64,000 nucleotides of DNA from Winogradskyella haliclonae (GTDB taxonomy: Bacteria > Bacteroidota > Bacteroidia > Flavobacteriales > Flavobacteriaceae). This document shows, in pieces, positions 43,359-51,706 of this stretch. Numbering within the stretch: the stretch's first letter is position 1; each line of letters opens with the position of its first letter. Both the position numbers and the translations under genes were made by a program. The notes beneath the pieces are model-generated. The model did no database searches. It saw only the letters and a list, made by a program, of their open reading frames with translations, and was not told the origin of the DNA. Location of the stretch: NCBI RefSeq assembly GCF_014635865.1, contig NZ_BMDQ01000001.1:744001-808000 (forward strand), written 5' to 3'.

Positions 43359-44891
43359 TTAAGGCGTAGTAATAACTATATCCGTAAGGAATACTTCGTT
43401 ACTACCCGTTACTGTATTGGTTGGCACAAAATAGAATATTACAAATTTCTGGTCTGTTGATACTAATATGTCGTTTGTGTTCTCATCTACTCGGCTCTGC
43501 GGAAAGCTAAAAGCTGCATCTGCATTGAAGCTAAAAGATACTTGCTGCCAATTGTTAATTGCATCTGATACTACTGGAAGACTAGCTAATGTTATTGGTC
43601 CTAATTCGTCATCACCTGATGGTTCATCTGATAAAATATAAAATGTACCTTCGACTTGTCCTACAGGAGTAGTTTCTGATTTCACAAATGCAGAAATTGA
43701 ATAGCCTTCTACGCCTATCTCAATCTCAAAAGGCTGGTATGCTCTTTCACCAGAACTATCAAATTTAAGAGATCTACCTGAAGTACCACCTGCCGACTGT
43801 GCATCAGTGCCAGATGAGCTTGCTTTATCTGTCGTTCCTGAACCACCATTATTTGACGGATTAGAGACCCAAGCTTCTAGAGGGTCATTCCTCCAAAAGT
43901 TAAAAGGTGTTGGAGAACCATCATTAAAAGAGTTGTCTGGATCAACAGTCCACGCATCTACAAGATCATTGTTATTATTCTGCGATGTGGGATAAGTTTG
44001 CATATCTGCATTTTGAATGACTGCAGCAAATGTAGCTGGAACGCCACCTACAGGCACCTGTATGGTAATATCTCTTTCTACACCAGCTGAGTTAGTAGTT
44101 GTTAATGTTACGCTATAAGCACCGGCTGCAGCATAGGTGTGTGTTGGGTTTATCTCAGTAGAACTATTACCATCACCAAAGTCCCAACTATGTGACACCG
44201 CTAATAGTGAATCGTCTGTAAATTGAACGGTTAATGATGAAGTCGTAAATGTAAAATTAGGTACAGTTGACAGAATTAAACCTGTAATACTTTGAGAAAC
44301 TGAAGATTGAACTCCTAAAAAATTAGTGACTGTAAGTGTTACTTGTACAGAATCTTCTGTTAAATAAGAATATACTGGGCTAAAATCTGGATCATCAAGG
44401 TCATCTTCTTCACTATTCCATGCTACCGAATTACCATCGCCAAAATCCCATACTAAACTACTTGCCCCTGTTGTTAAATTATTAAAAGTGACTTGAGTAT
44501 CTAATGTTGTGAAATTAAAATCTAAGAAAACCGGTGACACTTGTTGGGTAGCTGTAGCTTCTAAACCATCAGAACTAATCGTAGTTAATTCTACGGTATA
44601 TAAACCACCAGAAGCATAAGTGTAATCTGGATTGGCCTCAGTCGAAGTATTTCCATCACCAAAGTCCCACAAATACGAAACAGCATCAGTAGAAAAACTT
44701 CTAAATATTATAGTTAGACTATTATTTGCTGACGTACTTGTTGTAAATAATGTGTTTGGCTGAATATTATTAATATTCCCAGAAGGAGGAACAAATTCCT
44801 CAAAACCATCATCAAAACATGAGTTTAATAATAATGCTGTAACTAAGACTAAACTTCTTAGTAAATACTTTTTTATAAATGAATTATTCAT
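43359..44891 (-). CDS. Three-PKD-domain surface lipoprotein of the alginate locus
   Basis: A 510-residue lipoprotein with lipid Cys25 (LLLNSC) followed by FDDGFEE, an acidic stretch compatible with outer-surface export. Three PKD domains are marked by WDFGDG at residues 75-80, 148-153 and 236-241. From about residue 285 the sequence changes to a beta-rich module (SLKFDSSGERAYQPFEIEIGVEGYSISAFVKS) resembling carbohydrate-binding modules. The position after SusD and before the PL7 gene, with 11-14-base gaps, matches surface glycan-binding proteins that present alginate to the SusCD complex. Binding is inferred. Confidence 0.85.
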   Translation of the reverse strand: MNNSFIKKYLLRSLVLVTALLLNSCFDDGFEEFVPPSGNINNIQPNTLFTTSTSANNSLTIIFRSFSTDAVSYLWDFGDGNTSTEANPDYTYASGGLYTVELTTISSDGLEATATQQVSPVFLDFNFTTLDTQVTFNNLTTGASSLVWDFGDGNSVAWNSEEDDLDDPDFSPVYSYLTEDSVQVTLTVTNFLGVQSSVSQSITGLILSTVPNFTFTTSSLTVQFTDDSLLAVSHSWDFGDGNSSTEINPTHTYAAAGAYSVTLTTTNSAGVERDITIQVPVGGVPATFAAVIQNADMQTYPTSQNNNNDLVDAWTVDPDNSFNDGSPTPFNFWRNDPLEAWVSNPSNNGGSGTTDKASSSGTDAQSAGGTSGRSLKFDSSGERAYQPFEIEIGVEGYSISAFVKSETTPVGQVEGTFYILSDEPSGDDELGPITLASLPVVSDAINNWQQVSFSFNADAAFSFPQSRVDENTNDILVSTDQKFVIFYFVPTNTVTGSNEVFLTDIVITTP

Positions 44892-44902
44892 GATATTAGG
44901 TT

Positions 44903-46123
44903 TTATTGTCTAACTACGATATTAAAAGCATCTAATCTTGCTTCATCTCCTGAGTTATTTGCAAAAATTATAACAGATTCGTTTTCTCCAGCTGCAAATG
45001 TTAATGAATGTTGCTTAAATACATTTACAACTCTACCAGCATTTGTATCTACCCTAGATGCAATGATATTTTCTTCTAATTGGGCTTCAGCAAAGTTTGA
45101 AGTATTAGGTGTTAAAATCGAAACTTTCATTTGACCATTTTCAGCATCCAACTCAAATGCACTAAAATAGGTTAAAACATATTCCGCGCCTGGAGTTACT
45201 TCAATTTCTTGATAAGCAACTCTATCGCCTCCAGCAGGAAATTTAGCTGCTTGTCTGCCATCAGGTAGGTTAGGAGCTTCATCAGGATTTGAATCTGTAT
45301 TAATTTGTATTACAGTAGTTCCTCCACCTAAAGGACTCCAGGCTGAATTACTAGGAACTCTCCATGAATCTCGACCGTCACCTGTTCCGTCAAATAAGCT
45401 ATTATCTTCAAAGCTAGCTTCTGCTATTTCAGGTACTGGGATTGTTGGCACAGCTTGATTAACTGTTATAGTTCTTTCTGTATAATTGGATTTATTAAGA
45501 TTATCTGTAACTGTAAGACCTACGTTATAAGTCCCTGGTCCAGGAAATTCAAAAATTAATTCTTGGTCTTCTAATGTTGCAGGTGGTAAGTCCGTAATCT
45601 GGGCTTCTAAGTTTGCAACGTTTTGTAATACCTCATCAGATAAAGCATTTTGGGCATCTATTAGTACTTGCTGTAAATTGGCTAATTCTGCCTGTAATAC
45701 AACAAGTCGAGCTGGATCATCTTCACATGGAATTTTAAATTCAAGCTCAGCAATATCATCCTCAATTACCCTTATATTGGCTAATTGAGCATCTATTAAA
45801 GCTTCTAAAATAGGTAGGTCTTTATTAATTAACAGTAATCCATTAACACTATTACCATTGCTATCAGTTACATTCCATAGATATTGAGTTCCATTAACGG
45901 CCAAATTAGATCCTGCTTGAAAGTTAAATTGATAGTTTGCCGACAACTCATTTTCTTCACAATCAAATTCAGCAAAAGTAATCTCGGAGAAATTATAAAA
46001 AGGCGTTGGACCAGTAATATCTTGTAAATCTCCTACATCTGCTAAGTCGTCACTTACACAAGATACCAGCATAATTATAACGCCTAATAAAGATAGTTTA
46101 AGGTGTGATATATTTTTTTTCAT
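44903..46123 (-). CDS. PKD-like surface lipoprotein with inserted coiled-coil
   Basis: A 406-residue lipoprotein with lipid Cys22 (MLVSC, then VSDD). A PKD-like domain begins around residue 40 (YLWNVTDSNGNSVNG) and ends at about 222 (FEFPGPGTYNVGLTVTDNLN). It is split by an insertion at about 103-178 that reads as two heptad-rich helices (ILEALIDAQLANIRVIEDD; ARLVVLQAELANLQQVLIDA). The C-terminal 170 residues form a beta-rich, CBM-like module (AAKFPAGGDRVAYQEIEVTPGAEYVLTYFSAF), related in style to the end of the next lipoprotein. It is encoded directly after SusD, the usual place of a surface glycan-binding protein. Confidence 0.8.
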   Translation of the reverse strand: MKKNISHLKLSLLGVIIMLVSCVSDDLADVGDLQDITGPTPFYNFSEITFAEFDCEENELSANYQFNFQAGSNLAVNGTQYLWNVTDSNGNSVNGLLLINKDLPILEALIDAQLANIRVIEDDIAELEFKIPCEDDPARLVVLQAELANLQQVLIDAQNALSDEVLQNVANLEAQITDLPPATLEDQELIFEFPGPGTYNVGLTVTDNLNKSNYTERTITVNQAVPTIPVPEIAEASFEDNSLFDGTGDGRDSWRVPSNSAWSPLGGGTTVIQINTDSNPDEAPNLPDGRQAAKFPAGGDRVAYQEIEVTPGAEYVLTYFSAFELDAENGQMKVSILTPNTSNFAEAQLEENIIASRVDTNAGRVVNVFKQHSLTFAAGENESVIIFANNSGDEARLDAFNIVVRQ

Positions 46124-46135
46124 AATTATTTTATT

Positions 46136-47725
46136 TTAATAGCCGTTATTTTGAGTATAAAAACCAGGTAAATTATCTATTTCTCTTTGTGGAAAAGGAA
46201 GGTATTTTCTATCAGCTGTATAACTTAGACTATTTTCATTTGAAAATTGTTGTAATACATTATCTGCTTCTCCAAATCGAATTAAATCATATAGACGTTG
46301 GTTTTCGTAAACTAGCTCAACTCTGCGTTCGTCAAGAAGTTCTTGTTTAGATAAAATACCAAATGCTTCTTCTAATCCAGCTCTAGCTCTTACCTGATTA
46401 TAAGCATCAATAGCTCTTTGGTCTGTGGTAGTCTCACCTCCTGCTAAAATTGCTTCGGCGTATAGTAATAGTACGTCTGCATATCTTAAAATAATCCAAT
46501 CGTTATCTCCGATTTCTCCATCAGTTGGGAATTTTGAAGTGTAAGTATCATTTGTTATCTCAGCTGGGTTATAGGTAATTGATCTAAAAGTAACTGGAAA
46601 CCTAACTGGTTGCAATTCTGGAGTCATGATACTTAAAAGGTCTAGTGTAGCTATATTAACACCGTTTGAAGGCCCTTGAAGCGTCATAGCAAAACTAAAA
46701 GATTCAGAATCTGTCTCTACCTGATCATCTAAACCACTATCGCTTGTCGAGTAATTATCACTACTAACTAAATCGTAAGCGATAGAGAAAATAATTTCGT
46801 CATTTATTTCAAGTCCTGGATTATTTGACCATTCGCCAACTAAAACAGTTTCGCCGTCGGTTTCATTAAATTCTATAGGTATGTCGTTACCAAATATGTT
46901 ACCAAAATCTAAAGCCAAATTAGCAAAGTATTCTCTATCAGTAACTATATTATCTCCTGTTAAGTCCTCTGCATTATCTCTTTCTGTAAAAAGTAAATCA
47001 TAACCAAAAGAACCATTATTTTCAACTACAGATGCCAAAAGTAATTCTGCCTCACCGTAATTTGGATTTGGCTGACTCAAATAAGCTTTAGCGGCTAGAC
47101 ATATTGCAGCACCTTCAGTTGGTCTATATCTATTTTGTTCTGCGCCATTTAAAAAGGCAATTGAAGTCCTGAAATCATCAATGATTTTTTCGTATACTTC
47201 AGCTTCTGGCAATTGAGGATAATCTCTAGCCTCATCAGTATTAGGGTCCAAAACCTTGTCTATATAAGGTACATTTTGATATGCCCTTACTAAATTAAAG
47301 TGGCATAATGCTCTCATGAAATAAGCTTCTCCAACAGTATATTGTAAATCATCAGGAGCTAAAAAACGATTATCTATAATTGTATTAGCTCTAAAAATTG
47401 TAGCCATATTGTTTGAATAATACGTTGCTACGTCACCATTATTTGGATCAACATTATATCTGGCAATTTCTGGAAAATTTCCGTTTTCTGTATTTGCTCT
47501 TGAATTGTCTGATCTTAACTCAATTAATAAAAACTCATTTGCAGGAACTTTTTGATAAGAATCTAGAATACCGTTAGCTAATAATTCGAAACCATTCTGT
47601 GTTTGCAACAACTCTTCTAAAGATAGTGCAGTTGGATTGGTAAGATCTAGTTCTTCTTCACAACTTGTAAATAAAGCTGAAATAGAAAAACAAACTACTA
47701 TTAAATTTATATATATCCTTTTCAT
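46136..47725 (-). CDS. SusD/RagB family outer-membrane glycan-binding lipoprotein
   Basis: A 529-residue lipoprotein (lipid Cys22 in LFTSC, then EEELDL) that forms the lid of the SusC transporter and binds oligosaccharide. Typical SusD features are the N-terminal NPTALSLEELLQTQNGFELLANGIL, TPR-type helices (EAYFMRALCHFNLVRAYQNVPY, the common ALRAxxYFxLVRxYG-like motif), and the C-terminal ADVLLLYAEAIL, AYNQVRARAGL, LLDERRVELVYENQRLYDLIRFG and YLPFPQREIDNLPG. It lies six bases after susC. In this locus the ligand should be oligo-alginate. Confidence 0.95.
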   Translation of the reverse strand: MKRIYINLIVVCFSISALFTSCEEELDLTNPTALSLEELLQTQNGFELLANGILDSYQKVPANEFLLIELRSDNSRANTENGNFPEIARYNVDPNNGDVATYYSNNMATIFRANTIIDNRFLAPDDLQYTVGEAYFMRALCHFNLVRAYQNVPYIDKVLDPNTDEARDYPQLPEAEVYEKIIDDFRTSIAFLNGAEQNRYRPTEGAAICLAAKAYLSQPNPNYGEAELLLASVVENNGSFGYDLLFTERDNAEDLTGDNIVTDREYFANLALDFGNIFGNDIPIEFNETDGETVLVGEWSNNPGLEINDEIIFSIAYDLVSSDNYSTSDSGLDDQVETDSESFSFAMTLQGPSNGVNIATLDLLSIMTPELQPVRFPVTFRSITYNPAEITNDTYTSKFPTDGEIGDNDWIILRYADVLLLYAEAILAGGETTTDQRAIDAYNQVRARAGLEEAFGILSKQELLDERRVELVYENQRLYDLIRFGEADNVLQQFSNENSLSYTADRKYLPFPQREIDNLPGFYTQNNGY

Positions 47726-47731
47726 AATTAA

Positions 47732-50700
47732 TTAGAATTGTAAGTTAAGTCCTAGTGAAATTGTTCGTACTATTGGGCCATCACCTCTTTGATAACCTGC
47801 TGTTAGAGCAGTATTTGCATTATTAGACGTTTGTCCTGCTGCTTCCGGATTAAAACCTTCATAATCTGATGCAGTAAAATAAAATAAATTTTCTCCAGTA
47901 GCATAGACTCTTAGCTTATCAATATTTAAGCTATTTGTTAATGATTCTGGGAATGTGTAGCCTAAAATCATATTCCTTACTGTCACATAAGAAGCATCTT
48001 GAATATGATCATCGGTAAATCTTCTATGCACAGTTAAATCAAAATCTGGGAAGTTAGAAACTGGATTTGCAGCAGATTCACTTGCGTAAAACAATTGATC
48101 TAGGTCTGCAACCCTTACTTCAGCACCATGAGACCCTTCTAACTGAACAGAAAAATCAAAGTTATGAAATGTTAAATTTGAATTGAATCCCCAAGTAAAA
48201 TCTGGGTAAGGATTACCTAATTCTGTTCTATCTTCATCATCAATAATTCCATCTCCGTTTAAGTCTTTAACATATACTCTTGCAAAATCATTGTTAAATC
48301 TATTAAAAGGATTATCAACCCATTCTAAAGGTACTTCTCTATCATATACCCAACCATAAAAAGATGTTATTGGTTGCCCTACTCTTGCTATAAACTCTGT
48401 AGGTCTAGTGTCTTGGTCTATACGTGAGATGATTTGCTCATTGCTACCTAAACTAAGAACTTCATTTCTATTTAAAGAGAATTGTCCAGAAGCTGACCAT
48501 CTAACTTTTTCACTTGAATATAGTCTAGAATTTAATTCAATTTCAAAACCTTCATTTTTTACTTTACCAAGATTTTGCAATAAATTGTCAACCCCATAAA
48601 CTCCTGCTATTGGTGCAAATAAAATTAAATCTTCACTAGTTCTTCTGTAATAGTCTAAAGATAAACTTAAAAGACCCCTACCAAATGTCACATCTACGCC
48701 TGGATTAAATTCTATTAATTTTTCCCAACCAAGATTTGAATTACCTAAAGCTACTGGTTTAACACCAGGCTCCCCGTTGTAACCAATTGTATTAAATGTT
48801 TGTTCAAACCTGTATAAAGATTCAAATATATTATTGGATATTTCATTAGCTCCTGAAATACCGTAACTGGCTCTTAATTTTAAGAACGATATAAAGTCGC
48901 TTGATGATAAAAACTCTTCGTTAGATAAAATCCACCCTGCTGATGCTGAAGGGAAAAAACCAAATCTATTATTTGGCCCAAATCTGGTACTACCATCTGT
49001 ACGTGCAGTAACCTGCAAAAGATATTTTTCATCGTAATTGTACTCCAATCTTGCAAAATAAGATACTAATTTTTCACTGGCATTATCCGTAAATGTGGTT
49101 CCGTTATCAGCAAGTGCAATATTGGTGTTAAAGTCGTCTGTAAATCCTACTGCTTCAGATTCTTGATAGAAAAAATCTCGTTGGGTAAACTCAAAACCAA
49201 GTAATGAATTGACATTGTGTTTTCCAAAGGATTTATTATATCTCAAAAGGGACTCAACAATAAATTGATTTCTTTCACTTCGTCTTTCGTTTCTAAATGC
49301 TTCTTGCTCTCTATTTTCTTGTCCAAAAAAGAAATCTGCATCGTTATTTTTGGTATGTCTAAAAACACCCGATAATGTCTGTCTGAATGTAAGTCCTTTT
49401 GCTAATTTAAAATCGATATAAGCGGCTGCGTTTAGGGTAAATTGCTTTTTCACTCTAGATCGTTCTAAGAAATGTACTAGTGGATGAACGTTTCTTGTAG
49501 TTGATAGGGTCAAACCTCCAGATTGGAGTGGGCTTGCTACAGGTAACCCAGTAGCTGGATCTCTTAATATAGACCGTGGATTATCAGGGTCGACTAAAAA
49601 AACATGATCAAAAGCTCTAGAAAATCCATAACTACCAACACCTATATTTTCAAATTGCGAACCAGCATCACCTGGACTTCCCTGAGTAATGTAATTAAGA
49701 TGATTTGCATTTAAAAAAAGAGGTATATGTCCGTATTGTCTTAGAGGATCTGTAAACCTAGAAGGTAATCTAACTTGGTCATTAAAATTAGCACGTAAGT
49801 TACCTCCAAACTTTATTTTTCTATTTTTTGACTTACTATCTATCTTAATTCTAGCGTTAATCTTTTGAAAATTATCCTTTAGTGCGACACCCTCATCATT
49901 AAGATATCCAACGGATGCAGAGTATTTTGTTAACTCAGTACCTCCTGTTGCTAAAAAAGAATGATTTTGTATAATACCTCCTGTAAAAATTTCATCTTGC
50001 CAATTTTTTTCACCATCACCAAGAGATGCAATAAATTCCATTGCCTCAAGCTCTGCATAAGCTACATTATAATCGTTTGTAACTCTAGTAAAATTGGGGC
50101 TGCTAGGCGAAATTTGGTCAACAACGCTTTGTAAGCCATTTAACCTTGTTCTTTCGTCAGAAATGGATGTATTAAAATTGTCATTATTTTTAGTATATCT
50201 GAAGCCTGTAAACGTATTAAACGAAAATGATGTTTTACCTGACACACCTTCTTTTAAGGTAATTAAAATTACACCGTTTGCACCTCGGGAACCATATATA
50301 GATACTGACGAGGCATCTTTTAATACACTAATAGATTCAACATTATTATTATCTATTGAGCCTAATATATCTGGATCTGTACCTATGACTATTCCGTCTA
50401 TGACTATTAAAGGTGCAGAAGAGCCTGTTATTGAGCCAACACCTCTCAATGTTATTTTTGGATCACCACCAGCTTCGGACGCTACGGTTTGTATCCTTAA
50501 GCCAGCTACTTTACCTCGAAGTGCATCTTCAACACGAGAAACCGAAAGGTCTTTTATATCTTTACTAGAGACTTTAGTTAGGGCACTTGTTACATTTTTT
50601 TCTTTTTGATCACCATAACCTATAAGTACAATCTCATCTAGAGCATTGCTGTCTTCTTCTAAAACAATTGATAGTTGTTTTTGACCATTTACTATAAGTG

Positions 50701-50947
50701 TTTGGGTTTTATATCCAAGAAAAGAAAACTGTAATATCTCGTCATTACTTACTTTAATAGAGAAGTTTCCATCAAAATCTGTTGAAGTTCCTCTAGTTGT
50801 ATTTAAAATAAGAATGTTTACGCCAGGTATTGGCATTTTATCTACTGCAGAAGTAACCTTACCTTTAATTTCATAAGTGTTTTGTGCGTAGATTACTGAG
50901 TTGAATAGTAGCAATAGTACTGCTATACATTTGATTTTCAATCTCAT
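47732..50947 (-). CDS. SusC/RagA family TonB-dependent transporter for oligo-alginate
   Basis: A 1071-residue outer-membrane transporter. The signal peptide ends near residue 21; a carboxypeptidase-regulatory-like domain follows (about 25-105, PGVNILILNTTRGTSTDFDG), then a TonB box region (DEIVLIGYG), the SusC plug motif (SVSRVEDALRGKVAGLRI and SGSSAPLIVIDG), and a large beta-barrel ending RTISLGLNLQF. Barrel substrate cannot be read directly, but the whole operon is alginate-specific. It heads the operon and has a leader of about 200 bases with a hairpin and a promoter bearing paired GntR-type sites. Confidence 0.95.
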   Translation of the reverse strand: MRLKIKCIAVLLLLFNSVIYAQNTYEIKGKVTSAVDKMPIPGVNILILNTTRGTSTDFDGNFSIKVSNDEILQFSFLGYKTQTLIVNGQKQLSIVLEEDSNALDEIVLIGYGDQKEKNVTSALTKVSSKDIKDLSVSRVEDALRGKVAGLRIQTVASEAGGDPKITLRGVGSITGSSAPLIVIDGIVIGTDPDILGSIDNNNVESISVLKDASSVSIYGSRGANGVILITLKEGVSGKTSFSFNTFTGFRYTKNNDNFNTSISDERTRLNGLQSVVDQISPSSPNFTRVTNDYNVAYAELEAMEFIASLGDGEKNWQDEIFTGGIIQNHSFLATGGTELTKYSASVGYLNDEGVALKDNFQKINARIKIDSKSKNRKIKFGGNLRANFNDQVRLPSRFTDPLRQYGHIPLFLNANHLNYITQGSPGDAGSQFENIGVGSYGFSRAFDHVFLVDPDNPRSILRDPATGLPVASPLQSGGLTLSTTRNVHPLVHFLERSRVKKQFTLNAAAYIDFKLAKGLTFRQTLSGVFRHTKNNDADFFFGQENREQEAFRNERRSERNQFIVESLLRYNKSFGKHNVNSLLGFEFTQRDFFYQESEAVGFTDDFNTNIALADNGTTFTDNASEKLVSYFARLEYNYDEKYLLQVTARTDGSTRFGPNNRFGFFPSASAGWILSNEEFLSSSDFISFLKLRASYGISGANEISNNIFESLYRFEQTFNTIGYNGEPGVKPVALGNSNLGWEKLIEFNPGVDVTFGRGLLSLSLDYYRRTSEDLILFAPIAGVYGVDNLLQNLGKVKNEGFEIELNSRLYSSEKVRWSASGQFSLNRNEVLSLGSNEQIISRIDQDTRPTEFIARVGQPITSFYGWVYDREVPLEWVDNPFNRFNNDFARVYVKDLNGDGIIDDEDRTELGNPYPDFTWGFNSNLTFHNFDFSVQLEGSHGAEVRVADLDQLFYASESAANPVSNFPDFDLTVHRRFTDDHIQDASYVTVRNMILGYTFPESLTNSLNIDKLRVYATGENLFYFTASDYEGFNPEAAGQTSNNANTALTAGYQRGDGPIVRTISLGLNLQF

Positions 50948-51091
50948 AAATTGATTTTTTTAGTTAATCTTAAATTATTCACTTTTAACCAATTTTTTAA
51001 AAACCTTATTATACTAGAAATTTAAGATTTTGTATTTTTAAGTATAATTGCTTTTAAAGTAGTTAACTTCCCTTCCAAAAGAAGTATGATT

Positions 51092-51120
51092 AAAAAGATA
51101 GGCTTTTGCTTATCTTTTTT
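51092..51120 (-). terminator. Hairpin with T-run in the susC leader (terminator or attenuator)
   Basis: AAAAAGATAGGC and GCTTATCTTTTT pair (one G-T) around TTTT. On the minus strand it is followed by a run of T. It lies 170 bases after the kdgF stop, but downstream of the susC promoter at 51155-51184, so every susC transcript must pass through it. It may end the lyase-kdgF transcript and also attenuate the susC operon. The 50948-51286 gap otherwise holds only the promoter and operators. Confidence 0.65.
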
Positions 51121-51132
51121 GTTATATTAAAA

Positions 51133-51184
51133 TTGGTTTACCAATCTGGTAAACCAAATATATGTAATCTTTTGTTAAAAACAA
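51133..51184 (-). promoter_or_regulatory. susC promoter with paired GntR-type operators
   Basis: On the minus strand: TTG at 51184-51182, 19 bases, then TATATTTG at 51162-51155 (TAnnTTTG). Two 12-base elements cover 51133-51157: plus-strand TTGGTTTACCAA and CTGGTAAACCAA, one base apart, so their centres are 13 bases apart. The upstream element shares the bases TTTG with the -7 box. Such TTGGTNNACCAA sites match FadR-subgroup GntR operators, such as the proteobacterial UxuR-type box. Confidence 0.8.
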
Positions 51185-51286
51185 GTGTTTATAAATATTA
51201 TTCTGTTAAAAAAATTAAGAAATAATGATTATTCTTCAAAATAGGATGTAAAATTCTACTTTAACAGATATTTCAGATTGTTACTA

Positions 51287-51661
51287 TCAGTCTTTATCTC
51301 CAAAATAAGAGACCTTGTCGCCACTTAAAAAGTCCTCTCTTACTGGACTAAAAGTGTCAATTAACTCACCCTCTTCTAGACAAACTGCACTATGTATTAA
51401 GTTAGGTTCTATATATACACCATCTCCTGCTTCTACAATCTTTTTTTGGCCATCAATTTCAAATTCAAACTTGCCTGAAACGCAAAAGGTTGCTTGTGTA
51501 TGAAAATGTTGATGAGGTGCACCCAATGCCCCTTTGTTAAACTTGACTCTTACCATCATGATTTGGTTATCGTAACCCAAAAACTTTCTTGACACACCTC
51601 CACCAAGGTTTTCCCATTCTATGTCTTTTGTTATGATATACTTTTCGCTAAATCGTTTCAT
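51287..51661 (-). CDS. kdgF: KdgF-type cupin, unsaturated uronate linearisation
   Basis: A 124-residue single-domain cupin. KdgF converts the cyclic 4,5-unsaturated monouronate released by lyases into the linear keto-uronate DEH. Metal-binding residues are expected in APHQHFHTQATFCVSG (His50, His52, Gln56) and in IEPNLIHSAVC (His90); DTFSPVREDFL near the C-terminus is also family-typical. It follows the two-module lyase gene by 45 bases on the same strand, so the enzyme that frees unsaturated uronates and the one that linearises them are coexpressed. Confidence 0.92.
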   Translation of the reverse strand: MKRFSEKYIITKDIEWENLGGGVSRKFLGYDNQIMMVRVKFNKGALGAPHQHFHTQATFCVSGKFEFEIDGQKKIVEAGDGVYIEPNLIHSAVCLEEGELIDTFSPVREDFLSGDKVSYFGDKD

Positions 51662-51706
51662 AATTATATATTCTCTTCTTTATAAATTATAACTCTTGTC
51701 TATTAA

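Noticed and set aside
50094..50609. 171-codon plus-strand open frame
   Set aside because: It lies antisense inside the confident SusC gene, has no signal, family motif or promoter, and follows from that gene's codon use.
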